DNA of 5,487 nucleotides from Actinomycetota bacterium. Its GTDB lineage: Bacteria; Actinomycetota; Humimicrobiia; Humimicrobiales; Humimicrobiaceae. A model generated the notes under the pieces. It was not told the origin of the DNA, did no database searches, and was given only the letters and a program-made list of their open reading frames with translations. Positions 1 through 5,468 of this stretch are shown piece after piece. Numbering within the stretch: position 1 is the first letter of the stretch; every line of letters begins with the position of its first letter. Where the stretch lies: the NCBI GenBank assembly GCA_015711775.1, contig JACVJB010000095.1, positions 1 through 5,487 on the forward strand, in the 5' to 3' direction. A program made the position numbers and the translations under genes.

Positions 1-137
1 ACTTTTAAAATTGATAAAAATAAGATTAACTTGCTGCCTGAATGAGTAACTCCTTTTAATTTTTTTAAATATACCCTGAAAATTTTATAAAATTGAACTG
101 CTTTATAAAAACTGTTTTTAAAAATATAAAAAATTCC

Positions 138-143
138 TATAAT
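138..143 (+). promoter_or_regulatory. putative -10 box of promoter for the VOC gene
   Basis: A perfect TATAAT hexamer lies about 75 nt before the VOC start codon at 219. A hexamer 17 nt further upstream (115-120, TTTTTA) matches the TTGACA -35 consensus at only three of six positions, so the upstream element is weak. Transcription would begin near 150 and leave a leader of roughly 70 nt. The surrounding DNA is very AT-rich, so chance matches are likely and this is a tentative call. Confidence 0.4.
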
Positions 144-202
144 AAAAGAATAAAATTGTATCATGATTTTTTAGCGGCAAAATTAAACTGCTTCAAATTT
201 TT

Positions 203-210
203 AAAGGGGG
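203..210 (+). promoter_or_regulatory. ribosome binding site that fixes the VOC start
   Basis: The purine run AAAGGGGG ends 8 nt before the ATG at 219. The reading frame stays open further upstream to a TTG at 93, but that extension (42 codons) is lysine-, asparagine- and phenylalanine-rich translated intergenic DNA with no comparable ribosome site. The VOC fold begins immediately after the ATG at 219. This site therefore decides the start. Confidence 0.8.
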
Positions 211-218
211 ACAAAAAT

Positions 219-608
219 ATGCTCAGAAAACTGACACCAAATCTTATTGTTGATGATGTAAATAAAACCATAGAATTTTACCAGACCACGCTTGGCTGTT
301 TTGAGCTCGTTTTAACTGACCCCAAAGAGGGAAGGTTTGACTGGGCGCTGATGCGATGTGAAGATGTTGAACTGATGTTTCAGTCAAAAAAAAGCCTTGA
401 AACAAAAATGCCGGGTTTTTTTTCATCAATGAAAACCGGCGGCACAGTTATAATATACATTGAGGTTGATTCCATAGAGCCGCTTTATAACTGGATAAAA
501 GACAGGGTGAAAATTATAAGCGAACTTAGCGATACTCAATACAGGATGAGGGAATTCCTCATTGAAGACTGTAACGGATTTATAGTTGCTTTTGCTGAAT
601 GGGCATAA
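219..608 (+). CDS. VOC family protein (glyoxalase/bleomycin resistance fold)
   Basis: A 129-residue protein of the vicinal oxygen chelate superfamily, probably cytosolic. The opening LTPNLIVDDV strand followed by the KTIEFYQTTLGC helix (residues 5-27) is the classic first beta-alpha unit. The DWALMRCEDVELMFQ segment (41-55), the YIEVDSIEPLYNWIK segment (80-94) and the closing REFLIEDCNGFIVAFAEW segment (111-128) complete the two-module fold, and the length is normal for a single-domain member. The usual first metal ligand on strand one (His or Gln) appears to be Asn8, while Glu127 sits where a last ligand is expected. The full glyoxalase I metal set is therefore not obvious, and a binding-protein or unknown enzymatic role is more likely than true glyoxalase I. 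The ATG at 219 is chosen for its strong ribosome site. It is a single gene convergent with the mini-protein gene, whose stop codon lies 18 nt away, and no hairpin terminator is visible between them. The substrate is unknown. Confidence 0.88.
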   Translation: MLRKLTPNLIVDDVNKTIEFYQTTLGCFELVLTDPKEGRFDWALMRCEDVELMFQSKKSLETKMPGFFSSMKTGGTVIIYIEVDSIEPLYNWIKDRVKIISELSDTQYRMREFLIEDCNGFIVAFAEWA

Positions 609-626
609 ACTAATATTTTTTGCCTC

Positions 627-731
627 TTATTCTTTTTTGGTAAAACTGTCTTTTGCCCCGCATTCACATTTTCTGGGTTTGCACCTGCTGTCTTTTTCAT
701 ATCCGCAGGAGCTGCATTTCCATATAGCCAT
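627..731 (-). CDS. RCKP-type rubredoxin-like mini-protein (34 aa)
   Basis: This 34-residue gene reads MAIWKCSSCGYEKDSRCKP at its start and ends in a KCECGAKDSF tail with KKE at the C-terminus. The first knuckle is Cys6-x2-Cys9-Gly-Tyr, as in rubredoxins. The RCKP tetrapeptide at 16-19 is the signature of a small rubredoxin-like family known from anaerobic bacteria, recognised here from memory. The second knuckle is Cys22-Glu-Cys24-Gly, one residue shorter than the usual C-x2-C, and Cys17 adds a fifth cysteine. A single zinc or iron is the likely ligand; electron transfer or a structural role are both possible. A GAAAGG ribosome site (740-745) lies 8 nt before the ATG, which supports real translation. 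It lies 104 nt downstream of the DUF1844 gene on the same strand and converges on the VOC gene. Confidence 0.8.
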   Translation of the reverse strand: MAIWKCSSCGYEKDSRCKPRKCECGAKDSFTKKE

Positions 732-835
732 AATGACTGCCTTTCACTTTTATTATTAACTTAATGTATTTTGAAGGATACTTAATTGTTATAAAAATTC
801 CTGCCCAATTTGTCTTTATATGCTGAAATTACCTG

Positions 836-1213
836 CTACATAAAAGTTTTTACAAAGTTAAGCTGCAGGTTTGAAAGCGAAGCTTTTAAATTCTCTGATT
901 CCTGGGCGCTTATTTCCTCAGACAGAACTTTGTAGAGCGCATCAAAGCAGTCAACAGCAAGTTTTGCCTGCGCCTTGTCTTTGTATTTGTCATTGGTGCC
1001 TGCAGGAATGCCCATCTTTTTATATGCCAGGCTTGATAAAGACATCATCATCTGCATTACGATATCCTTTGTAGTAAGTTTGTCTATTTCCTCCTGCAAT
1101 TTATTTATCAGCTCTGCCTCTTCCTTTTTCCTTGCCTCCTCATCAACAGGCACTTCCTTACCCAGCCTATCTTCGCCATTTCCGCCTTTTTTCTTATCCT
1201 TTTTTGCCGCCAT
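836..1213 (-). CDS. DUF1844 domain-containing protein
   Basis: A 125-residue protein of unknown function. The first 20 or so residues are a lysine-, glycine- and glutamate-rich disordered tail (MAAKKDKKKGGNGED). A glutamate- and lysine-rich helix follows (about 23-48) that could form a short coiled coil. From about residue 50 the pattern matches DUF1844: a methionine/serine/alanine-rich hydrophobic helix (DIVMQMMMSLSSLAYKKMGIP), a charged linker, and two helices including AKLAVDCFDALYKVLSEE and the C-terminal LKASLSNLQLNFVK. No catalytic motif, signal peptide or membrane segment is evident, so it is probably a small helical cytosolic protein. The ATG has an excellent AGGAGGA ribosome site (1221-1227) 7 nt upstream. 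It follows apt on the same strand after 130 nt, a gap that holds a possible terminator and a possible promoter, so it may be its own transcript. The family call rests on pattern memory. Confidence 0.75.
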   Translation of the reverse strand: MAAKKDKKKGGNGEDRLGKEVPVDEEARKKEEAELINKLQEEIDKLTTKDIVMQMMMSLSSLAYKKMGIPAGTNDKYKDKAQAKLAVDCFDALYKVLSEEISAQESENLKASLSNLQLNFVKTFM

Positions 1214-1276
1214 TTGTATTTCCTCCTTTAAACAAAAAACAGTATATGCAAAAACATAAAATAATTTGTGATATTT

Positions 1277-1306
1277 ATTTTAATATTGAAACTAAAATAA
1301 AATCAA
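1277..1306 (-). promoter_or_regulatory. putative sigma70 promoter for the DUF1844 gene
   Basis: Reading the minus strand, a TTGATT hexamer (1301-1306) and a TAAAAT hexamer (1277-1282) are separated by 18 nt. They match the consensus at four and five of six positions. Transcription would start near 1270 and give a leader of about 57 nt before the DUF1844 ATG. The gap is very AT-rich, so the match could be chance. A second hexamer, TATACT, closer to the gene lacks a -35 partner. Confidence 0.35.
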
Positions 1307-1309
1307 TAC

Positions 1310-1353
1310 TGCCGAAAAGTTGCAGGTTTACCTGTTTTTTAGTTTATTCGGCA
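1310..1353 (-). terminator. nested inverted repeat at the end of apt, possible terminator
   Basis: A perfect 7-bp outer stem pairs TGCCGAA with TTCGGCA (1310-1316 with 1347-1353). It encloses a smaller hairpin with a 4-nt loop whose CAGG/CCTG arms lie at 1323-1326 and 1331-1334. One outer arm overlaps the last codons of apt. On the minus strand the downstream DNA is T-rich but has no unbroken T run, while on the plus strand the small hairpin is followed directly by six T. It may be a weak or bidirectional terminator separating apt from the DUF1844 gene. The structure is seen in the sequence; the function is inferred. Confidence 0.35.
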
Positions 1354-1865
1354 TCATACTTTATCAGGGAAATAACATCATAGCCTTCAAGCAGTTTTCT
1401 GGGATTCAAAAACTCAAGCTCTACAAGAAAACAGAATCCTGCAACTATGCCGCCACGATCTTCAATGAGCTTTGCCTGCGCCTTTGCAGTACCGCCTGTT
1501 GCAACAAGATCATCTACAATCAGTATATTTTCCCCTTCTTTAACGGCATCGGTATGCATTTCTATGGCATTGCTGCCATATTCAAGGTCATATGAGACTT
1601 TATATGTTTTGTATGGAAGCTTACCAGGTTTTCTCACAGGTATGAACCCGCACCCCAGTTTGTAGGCAAGAGCGGCACCGAATATAAAGCCTCTTGCCTC
1701 AGCCCCTAAAATTGCATCAATTTTTTTGCCCTCGTATTTGTTTGCCATTTCATCAACTGCCTGCCTGAATGCGCTGCCGTCACTTATAAGAGGGGTGATG
1801 TCCCTGAAAATAATGCCCTTTTTCGGGAAATCTGGAATACTCCTTATTTTTTCCTTTAAATCCAA
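1344..1865 (-). CDS. apt: adenine phosphoribosyltransferase
   Basis: Apt condenses adenine with PRPP to give AMP and pyrophosphate, a cytosolic purine-salvage step. The 173-residue length is normal for bacterial Apt. The N-terminal IPDFPKKGIIFRDITPLI block (10-27) is diagnostic of the family. The GAEARGFIFG segment (54-63) forms the pyrophosphate loop. RKPGKLPYKTYKVSYDLEYG (78-97) is the flexible catalytic loop region with the following IEMH strand. ILIVDDLVATGGTA (114-127) is the PRPP-binding motif with the acidic pair Asp118-Asp119. The start is TTG, preceded by an AAGGAA ribosome site 6-7 nt upstream; the nearby upstream ATG is out of frame. The gene begins 19 nt after the metallopeptidase stop, so the two are almost certainly co-transcribed. 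The link with transketolase, which feeds pentose phosphate toward PRPP, is metabolic inference. Nothing looks truncated and all key motifs are present. Confidence 0.95.
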   Translation of the reverse strand: MDLKEKIRSIPDFPKKGIIFRDITPLISDGSAFRQAVDEMANKYEGKKIDAILGAEARGFIFGAALAYKLGCGFIPVRKPGKLPYKTYKVSYDLEYGSNAIEMHTDAVKEGENILIVDDLVATGGTAKAQAKLIEDRGGIVAGFCFLVELEFLNPRKLLEGYDVISLIKYDAE

Positions 1866-1871
1866 TTTCTG

Positions 1872-1877
1872 TTCCTT
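1872..1877 (-). promoter_or_regulatory. ribosome binding site supporting the TTG start of apt
   Basis: AAGGAA on the minus strand lies 6 nt before the TTG at 1865. The only nearby ATG (in the metallopeptidase-apt gap) is out of frame with apt, and the Apt N-terminal motif begins within ten codons of the TTG. The rare start codon is therefore well supported. Confidence 0.7.
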
Positions 1878-1884
1878 TCATTTC

Positions 1885-3396
1885 TCAGTCGCTTTTGCTT
1901 ATTTGTTCTTTAAGGTTTTCCACAAGATATGCAATATCAAGCCCCTTAAAATCAAGCTGGGAAAGCACTTCTTCAGGGCCATATTTCTGGCCGTAGCTCC
2001 AGATCTCCTTAAGGAAACTTCCTGCTTTTTTCTGTGCAAACCATTCATAACCGAACTTTCGGTGCAAATAGTCTTTTAACTGCGCTTCAAATATCCAGGC
2101 TCTTATATAGTTTGTACAGTAAAAACCCTCATCAACATCTTTTAAATAATCTTCCGGGCTGTAGCGCATCATCACAGCATCTCCCAGAATCTGCCTGTAA
2201 ATTTCATCTCTTCCGGCAAGACCTTTTCCATCATGCAGTATAAGCTCGTATTTTAACTTGGCCGCATATCTTCTTAAAAACCAGAGTTTTGAAATATTTG
2301 AAAAATATACAAATTTTTTTGCAGTATCAGGCGCCATTTTAAGAAAACCTGATAGCCAGCTTGCGCTCTGCATAAGATGCTCAAGCATAAACGCATAGCC
2401 CTCAGTTACTGCATTATCTCCTAAAAATTTAAACTCAAAATCAAGATTTTCATCTGTATTTGCAAAATGCTCCGCGTGCCCGCCCTCATGAAACATTGCT
2501 TCAAAGTCATCCTGACCGCCTTTAGGCATAACCACAAGATAAATCTCGCCAGGCACCTTTACTGTTGCGCAGAAAGCCCTAGGCGATTTGTTCTTGCGCT
2601 CTCCAACATCAAAAATTATATTTGGCTGCCTTTCCAGGTCAAAACCCATCTGGAAAAGCGTATCTTTGAATATGCTTACCAGGATTTCTTTTTTAAAGTA
2701 TTTGTCATATTTTGCAGCTCTCCTGAAATATGCAAAATCGCTTCTTCTGGAATTCTGGAGAGATATACCAAGCTCATTTTGCAACAGATTTCCAAAATGC
2801 TCCATGTAAATATCTTCTGTCTGCTCAAGAAGGCCGTCCATCGAACCTTCAAGCAAAGAAAAGTCCTGCCCTTTGAGGAATTCAAAAAGCTTCCTGTAAC
2901 TTGGAAAGCCAAGCTCTTTTGCCTGGTTGTGCATAGATTCCCAGTACTGGTAAAGCAGGGGGTTTAAAGTGTTTTTTGTTACTTCAGTTCTTTTGTCATC
3001 TATTAAATCCCTTTTTGCTTTGTCCGGCTCATTTGCAATCAGAACATCACAGTATCTGTATGAAACCTGCCGGCCTTCAATGTCAATTGCCGCTTTGGCC
3101 TCATTTTCGCCTATTCTGTCCACAAGCTCTTTTGCGCAATTCTCAATAAGACCTTCACCGCAGAATCTTGTAAGATAACTGAGTTTTTTTGCCTCATTAT
3201 CACTGCCTGCGCTCTTTTTTAATCCTGTTATTACTTTGAAATTATCTTTTGAAAACAGGCTGGAGTACCGGTTGTAAATATTTGCTGTATTTAAATCCTC
3301 TTTCAGCCCGGCATAATGCAGGTAATATTCTTTATCAAGCTCTGATAGAAAATTTTGCGCATCCAGCCTGTATTTTTCCATATTAATATTTAACAT
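1885..3396 (-). CDS. M3-type zinc metallopeptidase (oligoendopeptidase F-like)
   Basis: A 503-residue, probably cytosolic zinc peptidase that would cleave short peptides. The HExGH zinc motif is HEGGH at 303-307: His303 and His307 are predicted ligands and Glu304 the catalytic base. Glu332 in TEGYAFMLEHL lies 25 residues later, the spacing expected for the third zinc ligand in family M3. The long helical N-terminal half (about 1-290) and the C-terminal block FYCTNYIRAWIFEAQLKDYL (425-444), near where M3 enzymes place substrate-contacting Tyr/His residues, fit the fold. At 503 residues it is shorter than classic PepF (about 600). No signal peptide or membrane segment is seen. The first ATG (3396) is preferred over a second ATG five codons on. 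Only 1 nt separates it from the transketolase stop; a GGAG element lies 13 nt upstream inside that gene, a long spacing that points to coupled re-initiation. Peptide specificity cannot be told from sequence. Confidence 0.87.
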   Translation of the reverse strand: MLNINMEKYRLDAQNFLSELDKEYYLHYAGLKEDLNTANIYNRYSSLFSKDNFKVITGLKKSAGSDNEAKKLSYLTRFCGEGLIENCAKELVDRIGENEAKAAIDIEGRQVSYRYCDVLIANEPDKAKRDLIDDKRTEVTKNTLNPLLYQYWESMHNQAKELGFPSYRKLFEFLKGQDFSLLEGSMDGLLEQTEDIYMEHFGNLLQNELGISLQNSRRSDFAYFRRAAKYDKYFKKEILVSIFKDTLFQMGFDLERQPNIIFDVGERKNKSPRAFCATVKVPGEIYLVVMPKGGQDDFEAMFHEGGHAEHFANTDENLDFEFKFLGDNAVTEGYAFMLEHLMQSASWLSGFLKMAPDTAKKFVYFSNISKLWFLRRYAAKLKYELILHDGKGLAGRDEIYRQILGDAVMMRYSPEDYLKDVDEGFYCTNYIRAWIFEAQLKDYLHRKFGYEWFAQKKAGSFLKEIWSYGQKYGPEEVLSQLDFKGLDIAYLVENLKEQISKSD

Positions 3397-3397
3397 A

Positions 3398-4366
3398 TCA
3401 GTCCAGGTGCTCCTTTAGCGTTTTAATTACTGAAGCCTCATCAAGCCCGTATGCGGCATAAAGCTCTGCCGGGCTGCCGGAAGCTCCAAACCTGTCATTT
3501 ACCCCGATTCGTATTACTTTTGTTGGCTGTTTAGCGCAAAGAAGCTCACATACGGCACTGCCAAGACCCCCTATAATATTATGGTCTTCAACAGTAAATA
3601 CAAGCCCTGTTTTTGATGCGCTCTGAAGTATCAGATCCTCATCAAGAGGTTTTATTGAGGCCATATTAATAAAGTCAAGTTCAATGCCCTCTTCTGAAAG
3701 TTTATTTACAGCAGAAAGACAGATATGGGTCGTAAATCCTGCCGATATTAAGGTTGCCGCGTTTCCTTCAGACAATTTTACGCCTTTGCCAATTTTAAAA
3801 TTGTATTCATCATTAAATATCAGGGGGCTTGCGCCACGCGTAAGCCTGACATAACAGGGTCCCCTGTAATCTGCTACCGCATCTATGACTTTTCGGGTTT
3901 CAGTTCCGTCCGACGGTGAAATAACAGTGATGCCGGGAATTGCGCGCATAATGGCAACATCCTCAATAGCCTGGTGCGTTGCCCCATCTTCACCTACCGA
4001 AATGCCGCAATGAGTTGCGCATATTTTCACATTAAGCTGCGGATATGCAATTGAAGTGCTTACCTGATCACATGCCCTTTTTGTGGCAAAAACACCGAAA
4101 GTTGATATAAATGGAATTTTGCCCATCGTTGAAAGCCCTGCAGCAACACTAGTCATATTTGCTTCAGCTATTCCCATATTAAAAAACCTGTCCGGGAATT
4201 TTTTTGCAAATACGACTGTCATGGTTGATTTGGAAAGGTCGCAGTCAAGCACTACTATATTTTTGTTTATTTGTCCAAGCTCTGCAAGCCTTTCGCCGTA
4301 AGCATTTCTTGTCGCAACCTTTTTATCACCATCATACAGTATTTTTTTTGTTTTATCAGGAATCAT
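3398..4366 (-). CDS. transketolase, C-terminal subunit (split form)
   Basis: A 322-residue C-terminal half of a split transketolase. It carries the pyrimidine-binding domain (about 15-180) and the C-terminal domain (about 200-318). FFNMGIAEANM (61-71) contains Glu68, the conserved glutamate that activates thiamine diphosphate. FISTFGVFATKRACDQ (86-101) and GEDGATHQ (125-132, with His131) are family hallmarks, and EDHNIIGGLGSAV (260-272) typifies the last domain. The GDG-type diphosphate-binding domain is absent, so activity needs a separate N-terminal subunit. In split systems that subunit is normally encoded immediately upstream; here only 189 nt of AT-rich DNA and a divergent permease gene lie there. 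The ATG has a GAAAGG ribosome site (4375-4380) 8 nt upstream. It heads the operon with the peptidase and apt. A DXS-like or other thiamine-dependent enzyme subunit is less likely because the motifs match transketolase. Confidence 0.9.
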   Translation of the reverse strand: MIPDKTKKILYDGDKKVATRNAYGERLAELGQINKNIVVLDCDLSKSTMTVVFAKKFPDRFFNMGIAEANMTSVAAGLSTMGKIPFISTFGVFATKRACDQVSTSIAYPQLNVKICATHCGISVGEDGATHQAIEDVAIMRAIPGITVISPSDGTETRKVIDAVADYRGPCYVRLTRGASPLIFNDEYNFKIGKGVKLSEGNAATLISAGFTTHICLSAVNKLSEEGIELDFINMASIKPLDEDLILQSASKTGLVFTVEDHNIIGGLGSAVCELLCAKQPTKVIRIGVNDRFGASGSPAELYAAYGLDEASVIKTLKEHLD

Positions 4367-4389
4367 TTTTAGCGCCTTTCTAAATTTAT

Positions 4390-4395
4390 ATTATC
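4390..4395 (-). promoter_or_regulatory. possible -10 box for the transketolase-peptidase-apt operon
   Basis: GATAAT on the minus strand matches the -10 consensus at five of six positions. It would start transcription about 15-20 nt before the transketolase ATG, leaving room for the GAAAGG ribosome site. No acceptable -35 hexamer is seen 16-18 nt upstream, so an activator or another promoter in the divergent region may be needed. Weak call. Confidence 0.25.
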
Positions 4396-4509
4396 TAAAC
4401 AGGATTGTTTCCGTTTTCCTTTTTTTCAGCAGTTAAAATGCCGCCCTGCTTTTAATGGATATTCTACAAAATATTGTTTAAAATTTATAGCTGAAAATAG
4501 TTTGTATAT

Positions 4510-4538
4510 TTTTAAAAGCTTAATTAAAAATTTATAAT
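4510..4538 (+). promoter_or_regulatory. putative sigma70 promoter for the PotB-type permease
   Basis: A perfect TATAAT (4533-4538) sits exactly 17 nt downstream of TTTAAA (4510-4515), which matches the -35 consensus at four of six positions. Transcription would begin near 4545-4547, only about 9-11 nt before the ATG at 4556. That leaves no room for a normal ribosome site, and none is visible. The region is AT-rich, which raises the chance of a coincidental match, but the spacing is ideal. Confidence 0.5.
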
Positions 4539-4555
4539 TAAATTTCATTTACTGT

Positions 4556-5407
4556 ATGAGCAATATATCGGCAAAAAACAAAAATCTTATATATCCGGCA
4601 ATTTTATGGTTTTCGGTTTTTTTCATGCTGCCGCTTTTCATAATATTTATTTATTCATTTACAACAGATTACATGTTTTCTGCAAAGGACGTAAAATTTA
4701 CGCTTGAAAATTTCCTGCTTATATTTGAGAAAAAACATTATCTGATAATACTTGGCCGATCCCTTAAAATCAGCCTTATAACAACAGCGCTCTCAATAAT
4801 CTTTTCATATCCGGTCGCATATTTTCTAGCAAAAAAAACCAGATATGACAGATTGCTTACAGTTCTTTTGATGATACCTTTCTGGATAAATTACCTTATA
4901 AGAATTTTTGCATGGAAGCTGCTTCTTTCGGAAAATGGCATAATAAACCAGTTTTTTATTTTTATAAAAGTAATAGATGAGCCTGTAAGGATCCTTTACA
5001 CTCAAACTGCAGTAATATTTGGCCTGGTATATACTTATACTCCAATGATGGTGCTGCCTCTTTATGCAACTATTTTAAAGATTGACAATTCTCTTAAAGA
5101 AGCAGCACTTGATCTTGGGGCTTCAAGAGCAGGGGCATTTTTTGACATAACATTCAAATTGAGCATGACCGGCATATTTGCAGGCACACTGCTGGTATTT
5201 ATACCTTCGCTTGGCTCTTTTGCCATCCCTGCAATTCTTGGAGGTACAGACTCGGTAATGATAGGAAATATGGTGGAAAACCAGTTTTTTCATGTCGGGG
5301 ACTGGAACTTCGGCTCAGCTTTTACCCTTGCGCTGGGTGGCCTTTCAATAGCAATGATTTTATTATATTCAAAAATTTTCGGGCTTGAATCAATTTATAA
5401 GAACTAA
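4556..5407 (+). CDS. ABC transporter permease, PotB (spermidine/putrescine) type
   Basis: A 283-residue integral inner-membrane subunit of an ABC importer of the polyamine/iron/molybdate permease class, most like PotB. Six hydrophobic segments lie at about 12-34, 69-92, 98-118, 150-172, 204-226 and 253-272, the normal PotB topology and length. The cytoplasmic EAA loop that docks the ATPase is EAALDLGASRAGAFFDI (182-198). The consensus LP after it is replaced by FK (200-201), and the proline usually found in the next helix start is Thr205. LGSFAIPAILGGTDSVMIGNMVENQF (219-244) matches the PotB C-terminal region. No Shine-Dalgarno site precedes the ATG; the next in-frame ATG (codon 24) would cut into the first membrane segment, so the first is kept. 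It is divergent from the transketolase operon. The ATPase, second permease and binding protein are not in the window, though a partner may begin just past the right edge. Substrate assignment to polyamines is by family resemblance only. Confidence 0.88.
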   Translation: MSNISAKNKNLIYPAILWFSVFFMLPLFIIFIYSFTTDYMFSAKDVKFTLENFLLIFEKKHYLIILGRSLKISLITTALSIIFSYPVAYFLAKKTRYDRLLTVLLMIPFWINYLIRIFAWKLLLSENGIINQFFIFIKVIDEPVRILYTQTAVIFGLVYTYTPMMVLPLYATILKIDNSLKEAALDLGASRAGAFFDITFKLSMTGIFAGTLLVFIPSLGSFAIPAILGGTDSVMIGNMVENQFFHVGDWNFGSAFTLALGGLSIAMILLYSKIFGLESIYKN

Positions 5408-5408
5408 A

Positions 5409-5468
5409 TCAAAATGACGGTTCCCTCTTTTTAATACCGTTCTATACATTTTTAACGTAGCGAAAGAA
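5409..5468 (+). repeat. possible degenerate intergenic repeat with inverted-repeat core
   Basis: TCAAAATGACGGT (5409-5421) and ACCGTTCTATACATTTTTAA followed by CGTAGCGAAAGAA (5436-5468) resemble the two ends of a short palindromic intergenic repeat common in several bacterial lineages, of the form GTCATTCTGAACGTAGCGAAGAATCTCAAAATGAC. The inner arms ACGGT and ACCGT (5417-5421 with 5436-5440) can pair across a 14-nt loop. The T run at 5449-5453 is too far from the stem to make a good terminator. The resemblance is from memory and no second copy is present in the window. Confidence 0.35.

Noticed and set aside
1..92. Possible minus-strand gene entering from the left edge, with an AAAGGAG motif at about 51-57
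   Set aside because: No ATG, GTG or TTG follows the motif at usable spacing in a frame that stays open to the edge, so it is treated as intergenic.
93..218. In-frame N-terminal extension of the VOC protein from a TTG at 93
   Set aside because: It has no ribosome site, its composition is that of translated AT-rich intergenic DNA, and a strong ribosome site sits before the ATG at 219 where the VOC fold begins.
609..626. Shared bidirectional terminator between the convergent VOC and mini-protein genes
   Set aside because: The gap is T-rich but contains no inverted repeat capable of forming a stem.
871..1383. Overlapping plus-strand open frames across the DUF1844 gene and the gap to apt
   Set aside because: These are shadows of the minus-strand DUF1844 and apt genes, with serine/phenylalanine-rich translations that mirror lysine/glutamate-rich coding on the other strand.
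2467..2967. 166-codon plus-strand open frame inside the metallopeptidase gene
   Set aside because: It is antisense to a gene with clear M3 motifs, and its translation is cysteine- and lysine-rich with no recognisable domain.
4428..4453. Possible plus-strand terminator hairpin (AGCAG/CTGCT followed by T residues) in the divergent region
   Set aside because: The stem is only 5 bp with a 13-nt loop and a short T run, and no plus-strand gene ends before it.
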